This document shows positions 23,621 to 34,353 of a DNA stretch of 64,000 nt, piece by piece (position 1 is the first letter of the stretch; every line of letters starts with the position of its first letter). Location: assembly GCA_035610365.1 (NCBI GenBank), contig CM069432.1, positions 175,507,027 through 175,571,026 on the forward strand. Reading direction: 5' to 3'. The translations under genes were made by a program, and so were the position numbers. This DNA comes from Aquatica leii (lineage: Eukaryota; Arthropoda; Insecta; Coleoptera; Lampyridae). The notes beneath the pieces are model-generated. The model had not been told where the DNA came from. It did not search any database and saw only the letters and a list, made by a program, of their open reading frames with translations.

Positions 23621-25930
23621 TTCATACATTGATGCGTTTAATATTATACTAAATTACCTAAAGTAATGGCATTACCTTTAACTTCAAACGTCTAATAAAA
23701 TTGTAACGTTTTTTTATTGATAACATACTTATATTACTTTGTATACTCAACTAATCAGCACATACAAACTATAAACTTTAAAAGCTGACAATGATATAAA
23801 TAAATACCAATAAAAATTAAATAAAAAATAATAAATATTTTTTAAATTTTTATTACCAATCAACAACATACTGCGATATTCTGTAGTCTATATAACATTT
23901 TAGTAATTTTACATCTGCATTCCGCATTAAAATTAACTAATAGTTTCGGAATGTATCCTATCTTAGTAAAACTTATCTAGAGTTGGGATAGAGAATCTTA
24001 TGGTGAGTACAAAATATAAGATTTAAGATTTTGTAGGCCTTTGCGGTTTTAAAGATTGTTGCTCTACTTTTTTCTATATCCGTCCTAGTTATTTTAAAGT
24101 GATTGATCAAACATAAGCTTTTTTATTCATTTTTCTACATTATGTAACTTTTTAATAAACGCAAAAATGCAAAAAAGTTAAGCTCCACGTTTTAGATATA
24201 TGATTTCTCTATATCTCGTCAAAATTTGAACTTCAAATGTTGTAAAATAACTTAGATAAAACGGTAATGGTCTGTAGTCGTATGCTTTTAGATAGCTAAT
24301 GCTTGCCTTAAGAAACAGAACTTTTAGATGGTTTTTTATATATTTTTCTTTGTTTAATCGAACATTAAACATTTAGGGTAATAAAATTTAATCACATTAT
24401 AAAAATATGTTTGTTAAATAAAAATATGTTATGTAAAAAATAAATAAAAATATTTAATGCATTTTATTTATAGTTTACTTACTGTCATCTTAATGTCAAT
24501 ACTATAATTTATACTATTTGAATGAATTTCAATGCACTTGGAATTGAAAGCAATTTATAAAGTAATCGAACATCTATTTAAAAACTTCTTGCTTTACAGT
24601 GTCTGCACATGATACCTCTAAAGAGAAATGGGTCTCTAGATACTCGTCGTCTATTTTAAACCTTATTTACGGAATATATTTGTTTTGTTGCATATTTTTT
24701 GAAAGAGAATATAAATATTCTTTTTTATTGAGTTATACTTTCAGATATCTATTATAAACAAATATAGTATATGATTAATATTATTTGTTTAAGTAACCTA
24801 AAATAAAATAAAAAAATAGTAAGTAAAATTTGAATAACATTTTTAATAACGTAACTTTTGAAATTACTTTTATAGCTAAATTCATAAAGTTATTTGTTTT
24901 TGCTATTACACGTTTGACATCCACTGTTTATAAAAATATTAAAACCTGAACACAATAACTATATTAAATTTATAAATTTCTATCAATAAAATTATATTTA
25001 TTAATTTTCAAATTTTGAATTATTTGATTACAAAATAATTTTTCGTTAAAACAATATTTTATTTATAAGATGTTTTTGTTTATAAAACACATTCTAACTA
25101 TACAACAGGAACATATACAATAGCACACAGAAGTAACTTTTTATATCGTTCTATATAAATTAATATGTTGTGTACATGTGTGCATTTTTTATACAATCTA
25201 ACTATAAGATTAGGACGCACTAACGTTTTTTTTTTAATTTATGTAAAACCATTAGTAAACTCTATTGACAATTTAAAAGTATAAAGTAAACATTAGGTAC
25301 AAGTTTCTCCTTATCATAAAAAAACCCTATGGAAATAATAGTGTGTATTATTTATATATTTTTTAAATAGTTCGCGCATCAAACAATTAATTCGACTAGT
25401 TTTTTAGTTCATTTATTAATGTATTGCAAAATATCAATTGCGTAAACCTTTGGTCCTGTAATTCTGTTTTATGGATCATATACCACAAGGTTGCGTTAAA
25501 ACAATAAATAAATCTTAATCAAGTAAGATAATTTTACTAACCAAATAAAAAATTTATTATTTGGCAGGTAAAAACATTACAAGAGTTGCTTACCGCAAAT
25601 TGTATACAAAGCTTAATTATAAAAATGCCGAAACAGTAAAACATTTGAATAAATTATGTCAGGTAGTCACACATACACGAAGAGTTATATATGTCGTCTT
25701 CTAATAAACAATAAGGATAAAAAGAAAGAAAAACATCTTGTAAATGCGTATGTATGCTTTATGATTATAAACGTTCTATTATGAAAGTCGATTAAGTTTA
25801 TTATTTCAACAGATGCTTACGTACAGAAAATAATGTGGAAGAATATTACTGATAAGAAGTTAAATTAATGTTTTCTATCGTACACTAATGATGATAGGCG
25901 TTTCTAAATTTAACACTAAGCAGATTTATA
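23621..25930. other. AT-rich stretch without recognisable features
   Basis: I looked for ORFs, inverted ends and tRNA-like folds and found none that convince. The only ORF of note (minus, 24178-24372, 64 codons) is unremarkable in composition. Confidence 0.5.
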
Positions 25931-25932
25931 CA

Positions 25933-26214
25933 TTATAAGAATGAATACTTAATAATGTACAAAGCAGCAACAAGTAAATACCGCTTCATGCAAATTCTTT
26001 GATTTTTTTTAAATTTCAAAGCACGAACGGTTAGAATCAAAACAGACAAAGCTGTGGAAATAAGCAACAATGGATTAATCCCAATGTTGTGTAAGAACAG
26101 GATTTCTATAGGCGCGTTCTGATAAAAAGCATATGTACAGAAATGTCCTATTGTAAAACAAAAAACAAATAGTAAAGAAAAACTTGCAAAAGGTATTGTA
26201 TCGCTTTTTGTTGC
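25933..26214 (-). CDS. Possible exon or fragment of a multi-pass membrane protein
   Basis: An open minus-strand frame of about 95 codons after a possible acceptor (ATACAG ending at 26215). It starts with a hydrophilic KSDTIPF and then has two strong hydrophobic segments (FASFSLLFVFCFTIGHFCTY and, after QNAPIEILFLHNIGI, PLLLISTALSVLILTV), a basic loop (RALKFKKNQRICMKR), a short third hydrophobic stretch and a stop at 25933. A KS..IPF block followed by a helix and then N-IG is loosely reminiscent of SWEET sugar transporters, but the similarity is weak. There is no upstream partner exon that I can identify. It may be a chance ORF. Confidence 0.22.
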   Translation of the reverse strand, partial: ATKSDTIPFASFSLLFVFCFTIGHFCTYAFYQNAPIEILFLHNIGINPLLLISTALSVLILTVRALKFKKNQRICMKRYLLVAALYIIKYSFL

Positions 26215-26235
26215 CTGTATGGCTCTTTTTGACAC

Positions 26236-26690
26236 GAGATAAAAAATAATAACAATCCGACTTTTAATATAATAATTATAGATTAAAAAAGTATAGGATC
26301 AGATTTGTCGAAAATAGTTTAATTATTTTCGAATCATAAAAAACTGTCGACCACTGAGTATTCAAGAACTGGTTTGAGTCGGTGCTAAGTAACTTAAAAA
26401 AAAGTGCTGTAATAGTTCCTACTCGACGTTTGTTAATTAATTTAGAAACTTGATGTTTATATATTTAACTATAAAAAACGGTAAGTTCTTATATTATGTG
26501 CACGCTGTTTTAATTTCAAAAATAAATCTAGTTTTTGCAGCATACCAAGGACTTATAAAGCATACAAAATAATAGAGAATGAGACAAAAAACAGAGCGAA
26601 ATTTTTGTCTGCTCTAAGTATTATTCTCGGGATTCAATAAATAACTTCAACAATAGAGTATTGCAAAGTTCATCGATTAGTTGCTAAACT
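26236..26690. other. Unassigned stretch
   Basis: No domain or repeat recognised. It leads into the YqaJ-like remnant. Confidence 0.4.
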
Positions 26691-26700
26691 GTAATGCAGA

Positions 26701-26830
26701 ACTGAGAATAATTTAGTAATAGATAAAAGTAGTCTATTTATTGATAAAGAATATGGTTATTTAGCAACTTCTCCAGATAGTAAGTTTAAAAGGTGTGACG
26801 TATACTTGTTCCTAATAATTTCAATTTTGT
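26701..26830 (+). pseudogene. YqaJ-type nuclease domain remnant
   Basis: The plus frame gives NLVIDKSSLFIDKEYGYLA then TSPDSKFKRCD. This matches the core of the YqaJ/PD-(D/E)XK recombinase-like domain found in many insect repeat-associated proteins (pattern CGLFIDxEYGFLAASPDGLI). The Cys of the usual VxxCGLF is replaced by Ser. The frame closes at an in-frame stop near 26835, before the expected EIKCP strand, and nothing convincing precedes it. So only about 40 residues are recognisable; the host element is not identified. Confidence 0.4.
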
Positions 26831-26835
26831 AAGAC

Positions 26836-27628
26836 ATTAATGAAACTGGTGGAAGTAAAACATTTATACAAAATTGTTTTTCTACATATCACCGAAAGAG
26901 AAAAACATTAAAAGAGATGACGATTTTTGATTCCAATAATAATAATTGCAGTGGAACTTGACAGAGGATATTGCAACATCACGTCTGTCTTACACTTGTA
27001 TAGCACAATGACACTAAGTGTTTTTCTTTTTAATAGGCATAGTTTTTACTGCCTTGGCACTATAAGTGACACTTTAGTAATTATATACATATGTATTTAT
27101 AAAAATAATGGTATTAAAAAATAATCCTAGTAAACAATTATGTCATCTACAAGGCAAAATGCAGATTTACTTTCTTATTTGATCCAGATGTGACAGTAAA
27201 TCTAACACTTTTGTGCCTTGTGAAACAAATAACTAATTTACTACTACCCGCATTAAAAAAGGCCAACAAATTTTGGTTTGTAATTTCGTTATAGTTTAGT
27301 TGACGGTAAATTCTTTGTAAACAGTTGTAAGTAATACCAAAATTATAGTTTTAGTTTATAGGTATTAAGTGTTACAATGATTGTAATCATATTTAATAAA
27401 CAATATAATTGCTGTTTTAAAGTTCTGATTTGTCTGTAGATGTGCTTCAAGTTGATTAATTTTTATTATTTTTTATTAGTCATTAGAAATAAAGAAATTT
27501 GATTTTTGTAGAAATTAGTTTATTTATGAATGAAGTAAATTTATGATATATTTTATAAAGTATTACAGAACATACATACAGAAAGATAAACCATAACATT
27601 TTAGAGAATTTTTTTTAATGCTCAATAC
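26836..27628. other. Unassigned AT-rich stretch
   Basis: Possibly the decayed remainder of the YqaJ-bearing sequence. No other feature seen. Confidence 0.4.
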
Positions 27629-27640
27629 ATGATCATTTAT

Positions 27641-28800
27641 TATTATTATTATTTATTGATAATTGTTGAGCCATTTGGCCTTACAATGGATTACGTTACC
27701 CTTACACCTTTTCCCTTTACATAATAATATAATACATATAATACATACAAAAATTTATAAAAACTAAAAAAAAACTTTCTCCAATAAATTATTCCGATCA
27801 CCGTCTTACTATTCTATTTCGTTAAACCTAACCCTCCCCTCTTTTCCTTCTTTCCTTTACTGCTTTCATCCAATCCAATCCCTCCCCCTCCTCCCCAAGC
27901 AAAGCCTTCCTCCCCCTCATTTCTTCCCTTAGCTCGTCACACTCATCACTCAAGTGCTCTGTCCTCCCATCCTTCCCCACATAATCTACATCTCCTCATT
28001 ACATCCTCCTTCCAATACTTATTTAAATTTTCTTCATTTCCACATCTAAACCTGGCTATAAGCCGTTTCTCTTCTAAGCTTCTCCTCCCCATCAGATACT
28101 TAGGAACCCCCCTGGACACTATATTCCCACACCTTACGTTATACTTTCCTTCCCTTATTTTTCCTTCCCTCTCTTGCACCTGCGAGTCTTCATCTCTTCT
28201 TACTATCTCCTCCGTATTTAACCTCCCTTCCTCTCTCCTTCTTTCCACCTCTTCTCTTGCGAAACTTCCTCGTTGGTAGTACAATTTCCTTTCCTCCTGC
28301 CCATATATATTTTTGCTATCTTTTACCGTCCTCCAGTAACATTGCAACATTTTACATTCTCTCCTACCCTTCATTGTCTCTTCATAACTCATCGCCCTTT
28401 TCTCTGCTTCTATTTTAATCTTCTCTAACTTCCCCTCCTCCTCTATTATGTACCTCGGCGTCTCCCTGTCTAAACCTATTATCGATTTCCAATATTTTAT
28501 TTGCACCCTTTTCAATAGGTTCCACCCTTTCCAACCATATACCTCTACCCCGTACATCTCTATTCCCTTTTTCCTTAATACCCTCCATAGTGTTTCCCTA
28601 TTCACATTATCAAACGCAGCTTCTATGTCCATAAAGAACGCGTATACCTTACCTCTTTTCTTATCCGTCTCTCCATTCACCAACTGTTTCAATATATAAA
28701 CATTGTCTATTGCCCTTCTTCCCACTCTAAATCCCATTTGCCAATCTGGTAATAGACTTTTTTCTTCCACTTCCTTTTCCAACCTCCTTTGTATAATCCC
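27641..28800 (-). mobile_element. LINE A copy 2: 5'-truncated, internally deleted, with 12-bp target duplication
   Basis: ATGATCATTTAT occurs at 27629-27640 and again at 28801-28812, a perfect 12-bp target-site duplication. Between them lies a minus-strand LINE A fragment whose 3' end is a TAA-type tail (plus strand TTATTATTATTATTTATTG from 27637). The 3' untranslated part is about 27641-27950. The Lys/Glu/Arg-rich protein is the same type as in the copy at 1-2425. The clean duplication shows that this was a real insertion event and not a break-up of an older copy. Confidence 0.9.
27946..28782 (-). pseudogene. LINE A ORF2 C-terminal part, in-frame but lacking the RT catalytic core
   Basis: 278 codons are open. 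The N-terminal end carries RT palm motifs (LLPDWQMGFRVGRRAIDNVY, AFFMDIEAAFDNVNRETLW). After LRKKGIE the sequence jumps directly to the region that normally follows the thumb (YGVEVYGWKGW, TPRYIIEEEGKLEKIK), so the block with the YADD active site is gone, yet the frame is kept across the junction. The C-terminus has a zinc-knuckle-like CRLCGEGWED near 27960, followed by a frame change at the very end. Confidence 0.75.
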
Positions 28801-28812
28801 ATGATCATTTAT

Positions 28813-29394
28813 ATACCTAATCTAACTACTGTATAAGCAACTATCAATACAGGTATGCATATGCGTATGCATTCTTATTATTCGTGTATGTAAATCTGAC
28901 TTGACATAATTCCAACCCTTTTTTAGTGGGAGAGACTTATTTCCACTTGCTCAGCGAGTCTACTATAAGCATTTTTATACACATTTCTGACGTTTATATT
29001 AACATAAACTATTCTAACCTTTAATATCGTTCTGACTATTTACGTGTTTATAAAGCGTTGTTTTAAATAATTTTTTTTTCAATGAATTTAATTGACGAGT
29101 GAAATTACGTGTAAAAAATAAGAGTGACATAAACAAATTTTATATAGAATGTGAAACATCATTAGGATATAATAAAACAGTGTTCAGTTATTTAAAATAG
29201 TAATCTCAGGAACATTTTACTCCTTCAAACAAAAACAAAATTAACATCAACAACCTCAAATTACACGCACTTAATTTTTTTTATTAGGAAATGCAAGTCA
29301 ATTTTTTAATCAAATTCTTGTTAGATAGAAGTCATTACTAAACTTATTAATCTTTCTTGTGACAGTGTTTCTCATTGTAAATAATATTAAATCA
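28813..29394. other. Unassigned AT-rich stretch
   Basis: Follows the LINE A insertion. Only short AT-rich ORFs, no terminal repeats recognised. It may be the 5' non-coding part of the Penelope-like element that starts to be readable at 29395. Confidence 0.4.
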
Positions 29395-29518
29395 AAAATT
29401 AAAAATGATGATCTAGTATTAACTAAAGCAGACAAAGGTAATACCTTAGCAATTATGAACAAATCTAGTTATGTTGTAAAGTGAATGATTTTCTAAACTC
29501 TAAAGGTATTGAAATTAG

Positions 29519-30573
29519 CTAAAGGGCGGAATATATGCAACAAAGCATTACCAAAATATGCGCATATATATGCATTACTTTTGCTAAAAATATGCAGCTA
29601 TTTTTTCTAAATACTCATAAATAAAACAAAATCTTAAATAGACACATTTATGTTTAATACATATGCTATTTTTTTAGCTTTAACTTATGACTCACTGTTT
29701 TTAAATGTTGGTCGACCTGAAACTTCTTCTCACAGGAAATCTGTAGAAGAAAAAATGTTCATGCACCAAAGAAAAATAAATCTTCATATGAACAAAAGCT
29801 ACAATTTGAACGAATTTACTAAACTAAACAGGGCTTTTTAAAGACCACACAGTCAGATATAATATTTAAAAAAAACGTGAAAAAAATGTGACTTGAACTT
29901 TATTTCTGAAATTGCTCTGATGCGAAGAAGCATATTATATGAAATTCTGATACCTACGTAAATTTTAAGATAATGACATGTCAAAATGAATGTAACTTAC
30001 GATTTTAGAGCAGGCTTTGCAAAATACTTTCTCTCCACTTAACTTTAACTCGGGAAAACACTTCATCGAAGCACTTTTTTGAATGGTAGACATATTTTAA
30101 TTTAAAATATACAAAACACTTTAAAAGCACTATCACGATATTACGTTAGTTTAAACAAATGTTTTTCGGAAACGGAAAAAATATTAGCCTCTTTAAAGCA
30201 GATAGGTACCTACTTTATTTTTACAAATTGTTTTTACGTAAATATTATTTAACAATACGTATTTTGAATACTAAGTTAATAATCTTTTTCTTGAAAAACC
30301 CTTCAATTTCAGAAACAAATTCAATGACATTGTGATGCAATCTTTTGTTATTCAGGTAGAAACGGGAAAGTTCAGAGTTCGTTGATACCGTTTCAACTTA
30401 TAAAATTCGACCTAATTTATTGTAAGACAGTGAAATTTTAAAATTTTATATTAATTTATTTTTAGAATATGCAAAATAAATCGTGTTTAGCTTGAATATG
30501 CAATGTTGTTTGAAATAAGCAAAAATATGCAATATATGCATCTATATGCACTTTGCATATATTCCGCTCTCTA
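29519..30573. mobile_element. hAT-like non-autonomous element, 1.06 kb, inserted in the Penelope element
   Basis: Inverted termini: CTAAAGGGCGGAATATATGC at the left and, read inward from the right end, TAGAGAGCGGAATATATGC. Flanks are GAAATTAG (29511-29518) and GAAATTAC (30574-30581), an 8-bp target duplication with one mismatch. Multiple ATATGCAT/ATATGCA motifs lie just inside both ends. It carries a small two-exon zinc-finger ORF on the minus strand (29666-30093) but no transposase catalytic domain. It splits the first RT block of the Penelope element from the rest. Confidence 0.75.
29666..30093 (-). CDS. Spliced BED/CGGBP1-like zinc-finger ORF, 55 codons
   Basis: Exon 1 (30093-30001) starts at ATG and encodes MSTIQKSASMKCFPELKLS then GEKVFCKACSKI. 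Directly after it comes a strong donor, GTAAGT (30000-29995). After a 260-nt intron, CTTCTACAG (29749-29741) precedes exon 2 (29740-29666), encoding ISCEKKFQVDQHLKTVSHK then LKLKK and a stop. The joined product has C-x2-C, then H-x5-H (HLKTVSH), the arrangement of BED-type fingers such as CGGBP1 and of insect hAT-derived proteins. Phase 0 joins both exons in frame. It lacks any transposase core, so it is either a remnant of a longer hAT protein or a minimal DNA-binding protein of this element. Confidence 0.55.
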
Positions 30574-31593
30574 GAAATTACTAATGTTAATTTTCTTTTG
30601 TTTAATAATAAAGATAAAAAGTTTATTAATGAAAATCAAAATATTTTGTCGGAATTTTTTTAATATTAAATATTACAATTTACTATTAATGATCCTCATT
30701 TTACCTCTTCTCTATAGTTTACCAAAAATTCATAAAATTAATTATCCAATAAGATCTATTTTTTTTACTAACATTTTTTACTAACATTACAGTATCTAAA
30801 ATTTAATCGTGGCTTAACAAAACATTACATTCGCACATTAATTTTTAATTTTCTTATTCTATTACTAACTCACAAGCTTTAGCTAAAGATTTGGTGAATT
30901 TTAATTCTAATTTTTTAAATGACTATATTTGTGTTTTTATTCTTGATTGATTAAGTTTATGTTTAAGCCAATTTTGTTTGTATTTAATAATAAAGCTTAC
31001 ATTAAAGATTTACTTATGGATAACAACCTCCCTCCATTACTTACAGAAATTTTTCTTACTAAGTTAGAAATTAACAAAATGTTTTCAAATAATATCAAAA
31101 AACGTTTTATTTTTTATAAAAATGTTGATGTTGATAAAACTTTTGGCATATTCAAAGGTAGCAACTACGAAGTAGACCATTGTTTTCAAATACTGAACAA
31201 TTTACATCTTTATATTAAATTTACTTTAGAAAAAGAATCTAACAAACTACTTAATCTTCTTGAATTATCAATTAAAATCTTTAAAACTCGGAATTTATAG
31301 AATATTACAACTGATCATGTTATTCATTTTTCATCATTTCATCCTCTTTCACATAAATTAAAGTTTTTTAGGTTTTTCTTTGTTTGTTTATACAATTTCT
31401 TTCTTGACAAACATAATTTTAATAAAAGCTTAAAATTATTTGTTATTTAACAAATACTAATGGTTATCCTTTACATCTTACAAAAAGATTACAACATAAA
31501 ATTAGTTTTTCTATAGAAATTATGACAAGTCTAACTTCCAAATTAAATAAATCTAAAATTTATTTTTCTCTTCCATACTAATATATTAAACCA

Positions 31594-32641
31594 TGTAACG
31601 TGCATTTATTTTTCGTTTGAATACGTCTGATTTTCGTTAACATTTTTGTATTCACTGTTGATATGGATTCTTTTGCGCAAGCAGTTGACGCACGCACATG
31701 CGTTGTGAGCCTTCTTCTTAAGTACGAAGTCATCCTCCATCTTACGTTTCGCAATGAAGTAAAGTAGACATTTTTTTGCGTGCTGCAAAAAGTGGAATTA
31801 CCACTTATTTAATTTGTGTTTGTGAATTTTTGCCCCAATGGTGAAAATTATTTAAGCTGGCGTTCGTTGTAGCCCGCATTTGTTCGTAGCACCGCATTTG
31901 TTAGTAGCCCGCATTTGTTAGTCGCATTTGCATTTTGTTGTATTTACGAAAATTAGAATAAAAAACCCGTAAATTAGAAGGGGTAAGTCATTTTTGTTTT
32001 GATTCGAATTGGTAATTCATCGCAATTTACGTTTTAGTTTTTTTTCTTTGTTTTGGATTTTTGGTTTCGTTCTTATACGATGTTTTTGAGTATGAAAGTC
32101 TTATGAATACGATTTCGATCTTTATACGTCTGCGATTATGGAAATTACGATCTACGATTATCAATTTTATTGATTTCAAAGGCAAGATATCAATCAAATC
32201 TTCGTGAAAGATACGATTTACGGAAATTGCATCAGATTGCATCATTCGATGAGTCATGACCACACCTTAATAGAAGCTGCGCGATTCGCAAGTGGTAAAG
32301 TTAAACCTTCAAGAACACGTATGTAGATATCTGTAATTATTAGTTTTAAGTTACGTTTTTGGTTTCAATATTTAACCATTCATATATAAAAAAATATTGT
32401 GGCGTCCAACTTATAAAATTTTTGTTTATCAAATTGAAAATTATTAATCTTAAGTAACGTAAGAATTCCCACGACTCTAATTAATTAAATATGAAGATTC
32501 TCAATGCTCTTATGTAGTTTGTTTATAATGTGTTTTAAATAAATATTTTTGTGAGCTAGCACGGTGCATTTTAATTCATTTATGTGTTATGCGTTAGTAT
32601 TATGTTACATATTTGGCACCGATTATTTGTGTGATGTTACA
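31594..32641 (+). repeat. 5' LTR, 1048 bp
   Basis: Matches the 3' LTR almost base for base. It holds three units of a 17-18 bp repeat (GTAGCxCCGCATTTGTT, near 31870-31925), where the 3' LTR holds two. TGGCGACCC follows shortly after its end (32648), a plausible primer-binding site. Confidence 0.92.
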
Positions 32642-32976
32642 TATTTTGGCGACCCATCGTGTAGGCTAGAGAAAATTCTAACGTTACTGAAATTTTGATT
32701 TGATTTGTTTGTATTTTTGTGTTTTATGTATTATGATTTGTTTATATTTTGTGTATTATAACTATGTTAATGTGTTATGTAAGGTTTATCACTTGTTCGA
32801 TGAAGGTAAAATACGATTTAACTTAAGTTACGAAACGATTCGGATTAATACGTTTGATATGATTGATCTTGACTTTGTTTCTGATTTTGTTTTCTACATT
32901 GTTGTACGATTGGGTTTGTGATTTTGAATTGTTTTCTGTGTACGAATTCAACATTTTGTTTTGATATTTTGAATTT

Positions 32977-34353
32977 TTGAAAATGGAACCAAATCATTTG
33001 AAGAGTAATGAAATTGTTTTTGAACTTTTGTGTCGTGGTTTACAACCACAGGATAATCAAATGTTACGTAGAGCTCAATTGCGTGGACAATTACGTAAGG
33101 AACGTAATGAACCTTCTGTTTCGTTTATTCAACCTTATGATGATTACGAAAAGAATGTTTCTCAAATAGAAGAATCTTTAACTGATCTTTGGGATTTACT
33201 GAATTCTGAAAATGTTACTTCTTTGGTTTGTACTCGTGTTAATACTCGTCTTTTGCATTTAGAAAATAGAATTAATCTATTAAAGCCTTCTGGTAAAGAA
33301 CAAATTTCGAAGAAAAATGATTTTAATACGCAGTTGTTAACTTTGCAAGGTCTTCTTATTGAACATTCCGAATCACAAATTGAAAATGATTTAAGTAAAC
33401 TTAATATGTCTGCTATGCCTTCGAATACTTCTTATGTACAACAATCTACAGTTAGGTCAGTACCAGTTTACAAATGGGGTATAAAATTTTCTGGAAATAA
33501 AGGAAAAGAGAGTGTTATGTCATTTTTAGAAAAAATTGAAGATTATTGTGAATCTCGCCATGTTTCTGAACAAGAATTATTCATTTCTGCTAACGATTTA
33601 TTTTCTGATAATGGTTTGTTATGGTACCGTAGTATTAAACATAAAGTTAGCAATTGGTCTGATTTAGTCAAGTGTTTGAAAAGAGATTTTCTTCCGTCTA
33701 ATTACGAGTATGATTTATTGAATGAAATTCGAAATAGAACACAAGGTCCGCATGAAGATGTTTTCTTTTACATTATGTCAGTTGAAGCTTTGTATCGTCG
33801 TTTAGAAACCCAGCCTTCTGAATCCGAAATTATCGATCAAATTTTAAGAAATTTGAACCCTTATTTTTCCAAACGTGTTAGTTTACATGATGTCGACACT
33901 TTGGATCGTTTGAAAGAATTATGTCGTAAAGTTCAAGATGTCAAGTCACGTATTGATAAATACCATCCGCCTCCACAGAAACGTTCAGTTTTGTTAGAAC
34001 CAGATTTAGCTTATGTTGGTTTACGTAATTCGTCTGATATTGTGTCATCTGTGAATAATTCTGATTTGAATGTTAAGAAATGCTTTAACTGTGGTTATCC
34101 AGGTCATATGCATAGACAATGCTCAAAACCGGCATCAATATTTTGTTTTGGATGTGGTAAGAAGGATTATTATCGAACTACTTGTCCTACTTGCAACCCA
34201 AAAAACGAGTTGAGTGGTATCGTTCCAACTCAAAGTCGATCCGTTTACGTCAATACAAAATCCGGGGCGATACCAAAAAGTTCAAACAATCAAAGTTTTT
34301 CTCCAAAAAGCAAACACAACCAGCCAAAAGAAAAAAAGAATTTCCGTCAGTAA
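32977..34353 (+). mobile_element. Gag-like region of the Gypsy-class element
   Basis: A 458-codon open region starting at ATG 32977. Its middle has the retrotransposon gag pattern (VPVYKWGIKFSG, then LFISANDLFSDNGLLWYRSI, DFLPSNYEYDLLNEIRNRTQ). Near the C-terminus is a CCHC zinc knuckle (CFNCGYPGHMHRQC) and a second Cys-rich motif (CFGCGKKD). It would form the particle shell and package RNA. It overlaps the integrase-like region in another frame, as often seen between gag and pol. Confidence 0.85.

Larger units (their letters stand above)
29395..31593 (+). mobile_element. Penelope-like retroelement, main part (interrupted by other insertions)
   Basis: Plus-strand blocks typical of Penelope-like reverse transcriptases: LVLTKADKGNTLAIMNKSSY (near 29420), then, after the hAT-like insertion at 29519-30573, LYSLPKIHKINYPIRSI (near 30720), QALAKDLVNFNSNFLNDYI (near 30880), FGIFKGSNYEVDHCFQILNN (near 31145), FTLEKESNKLLNLLELSI (near 31220), and ITTDHVIHFSSFHPLSHKL (31305-31360). 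The LTR element at 31594-37340 interrupts it again, and similar sequence resumes at 37345. The copy is broken in several places; the GIY-YIG domain is not recognised. Confidence 0.75.

Noticed and set aside
28448-28699. 83-codon plus-strand ORF
   Set aside because: Shadow of the LINE A reverse transcriptase fragment on the minus strand.
31606-32263. Minus-strand ORFs repeated in both LTRs (31606-31788, 32027-32263 and copies at 36322 and 36726)
   Set aside because: They lie inside the LTRs, so their duplication is explained by the repeats; composition is not protein-like.
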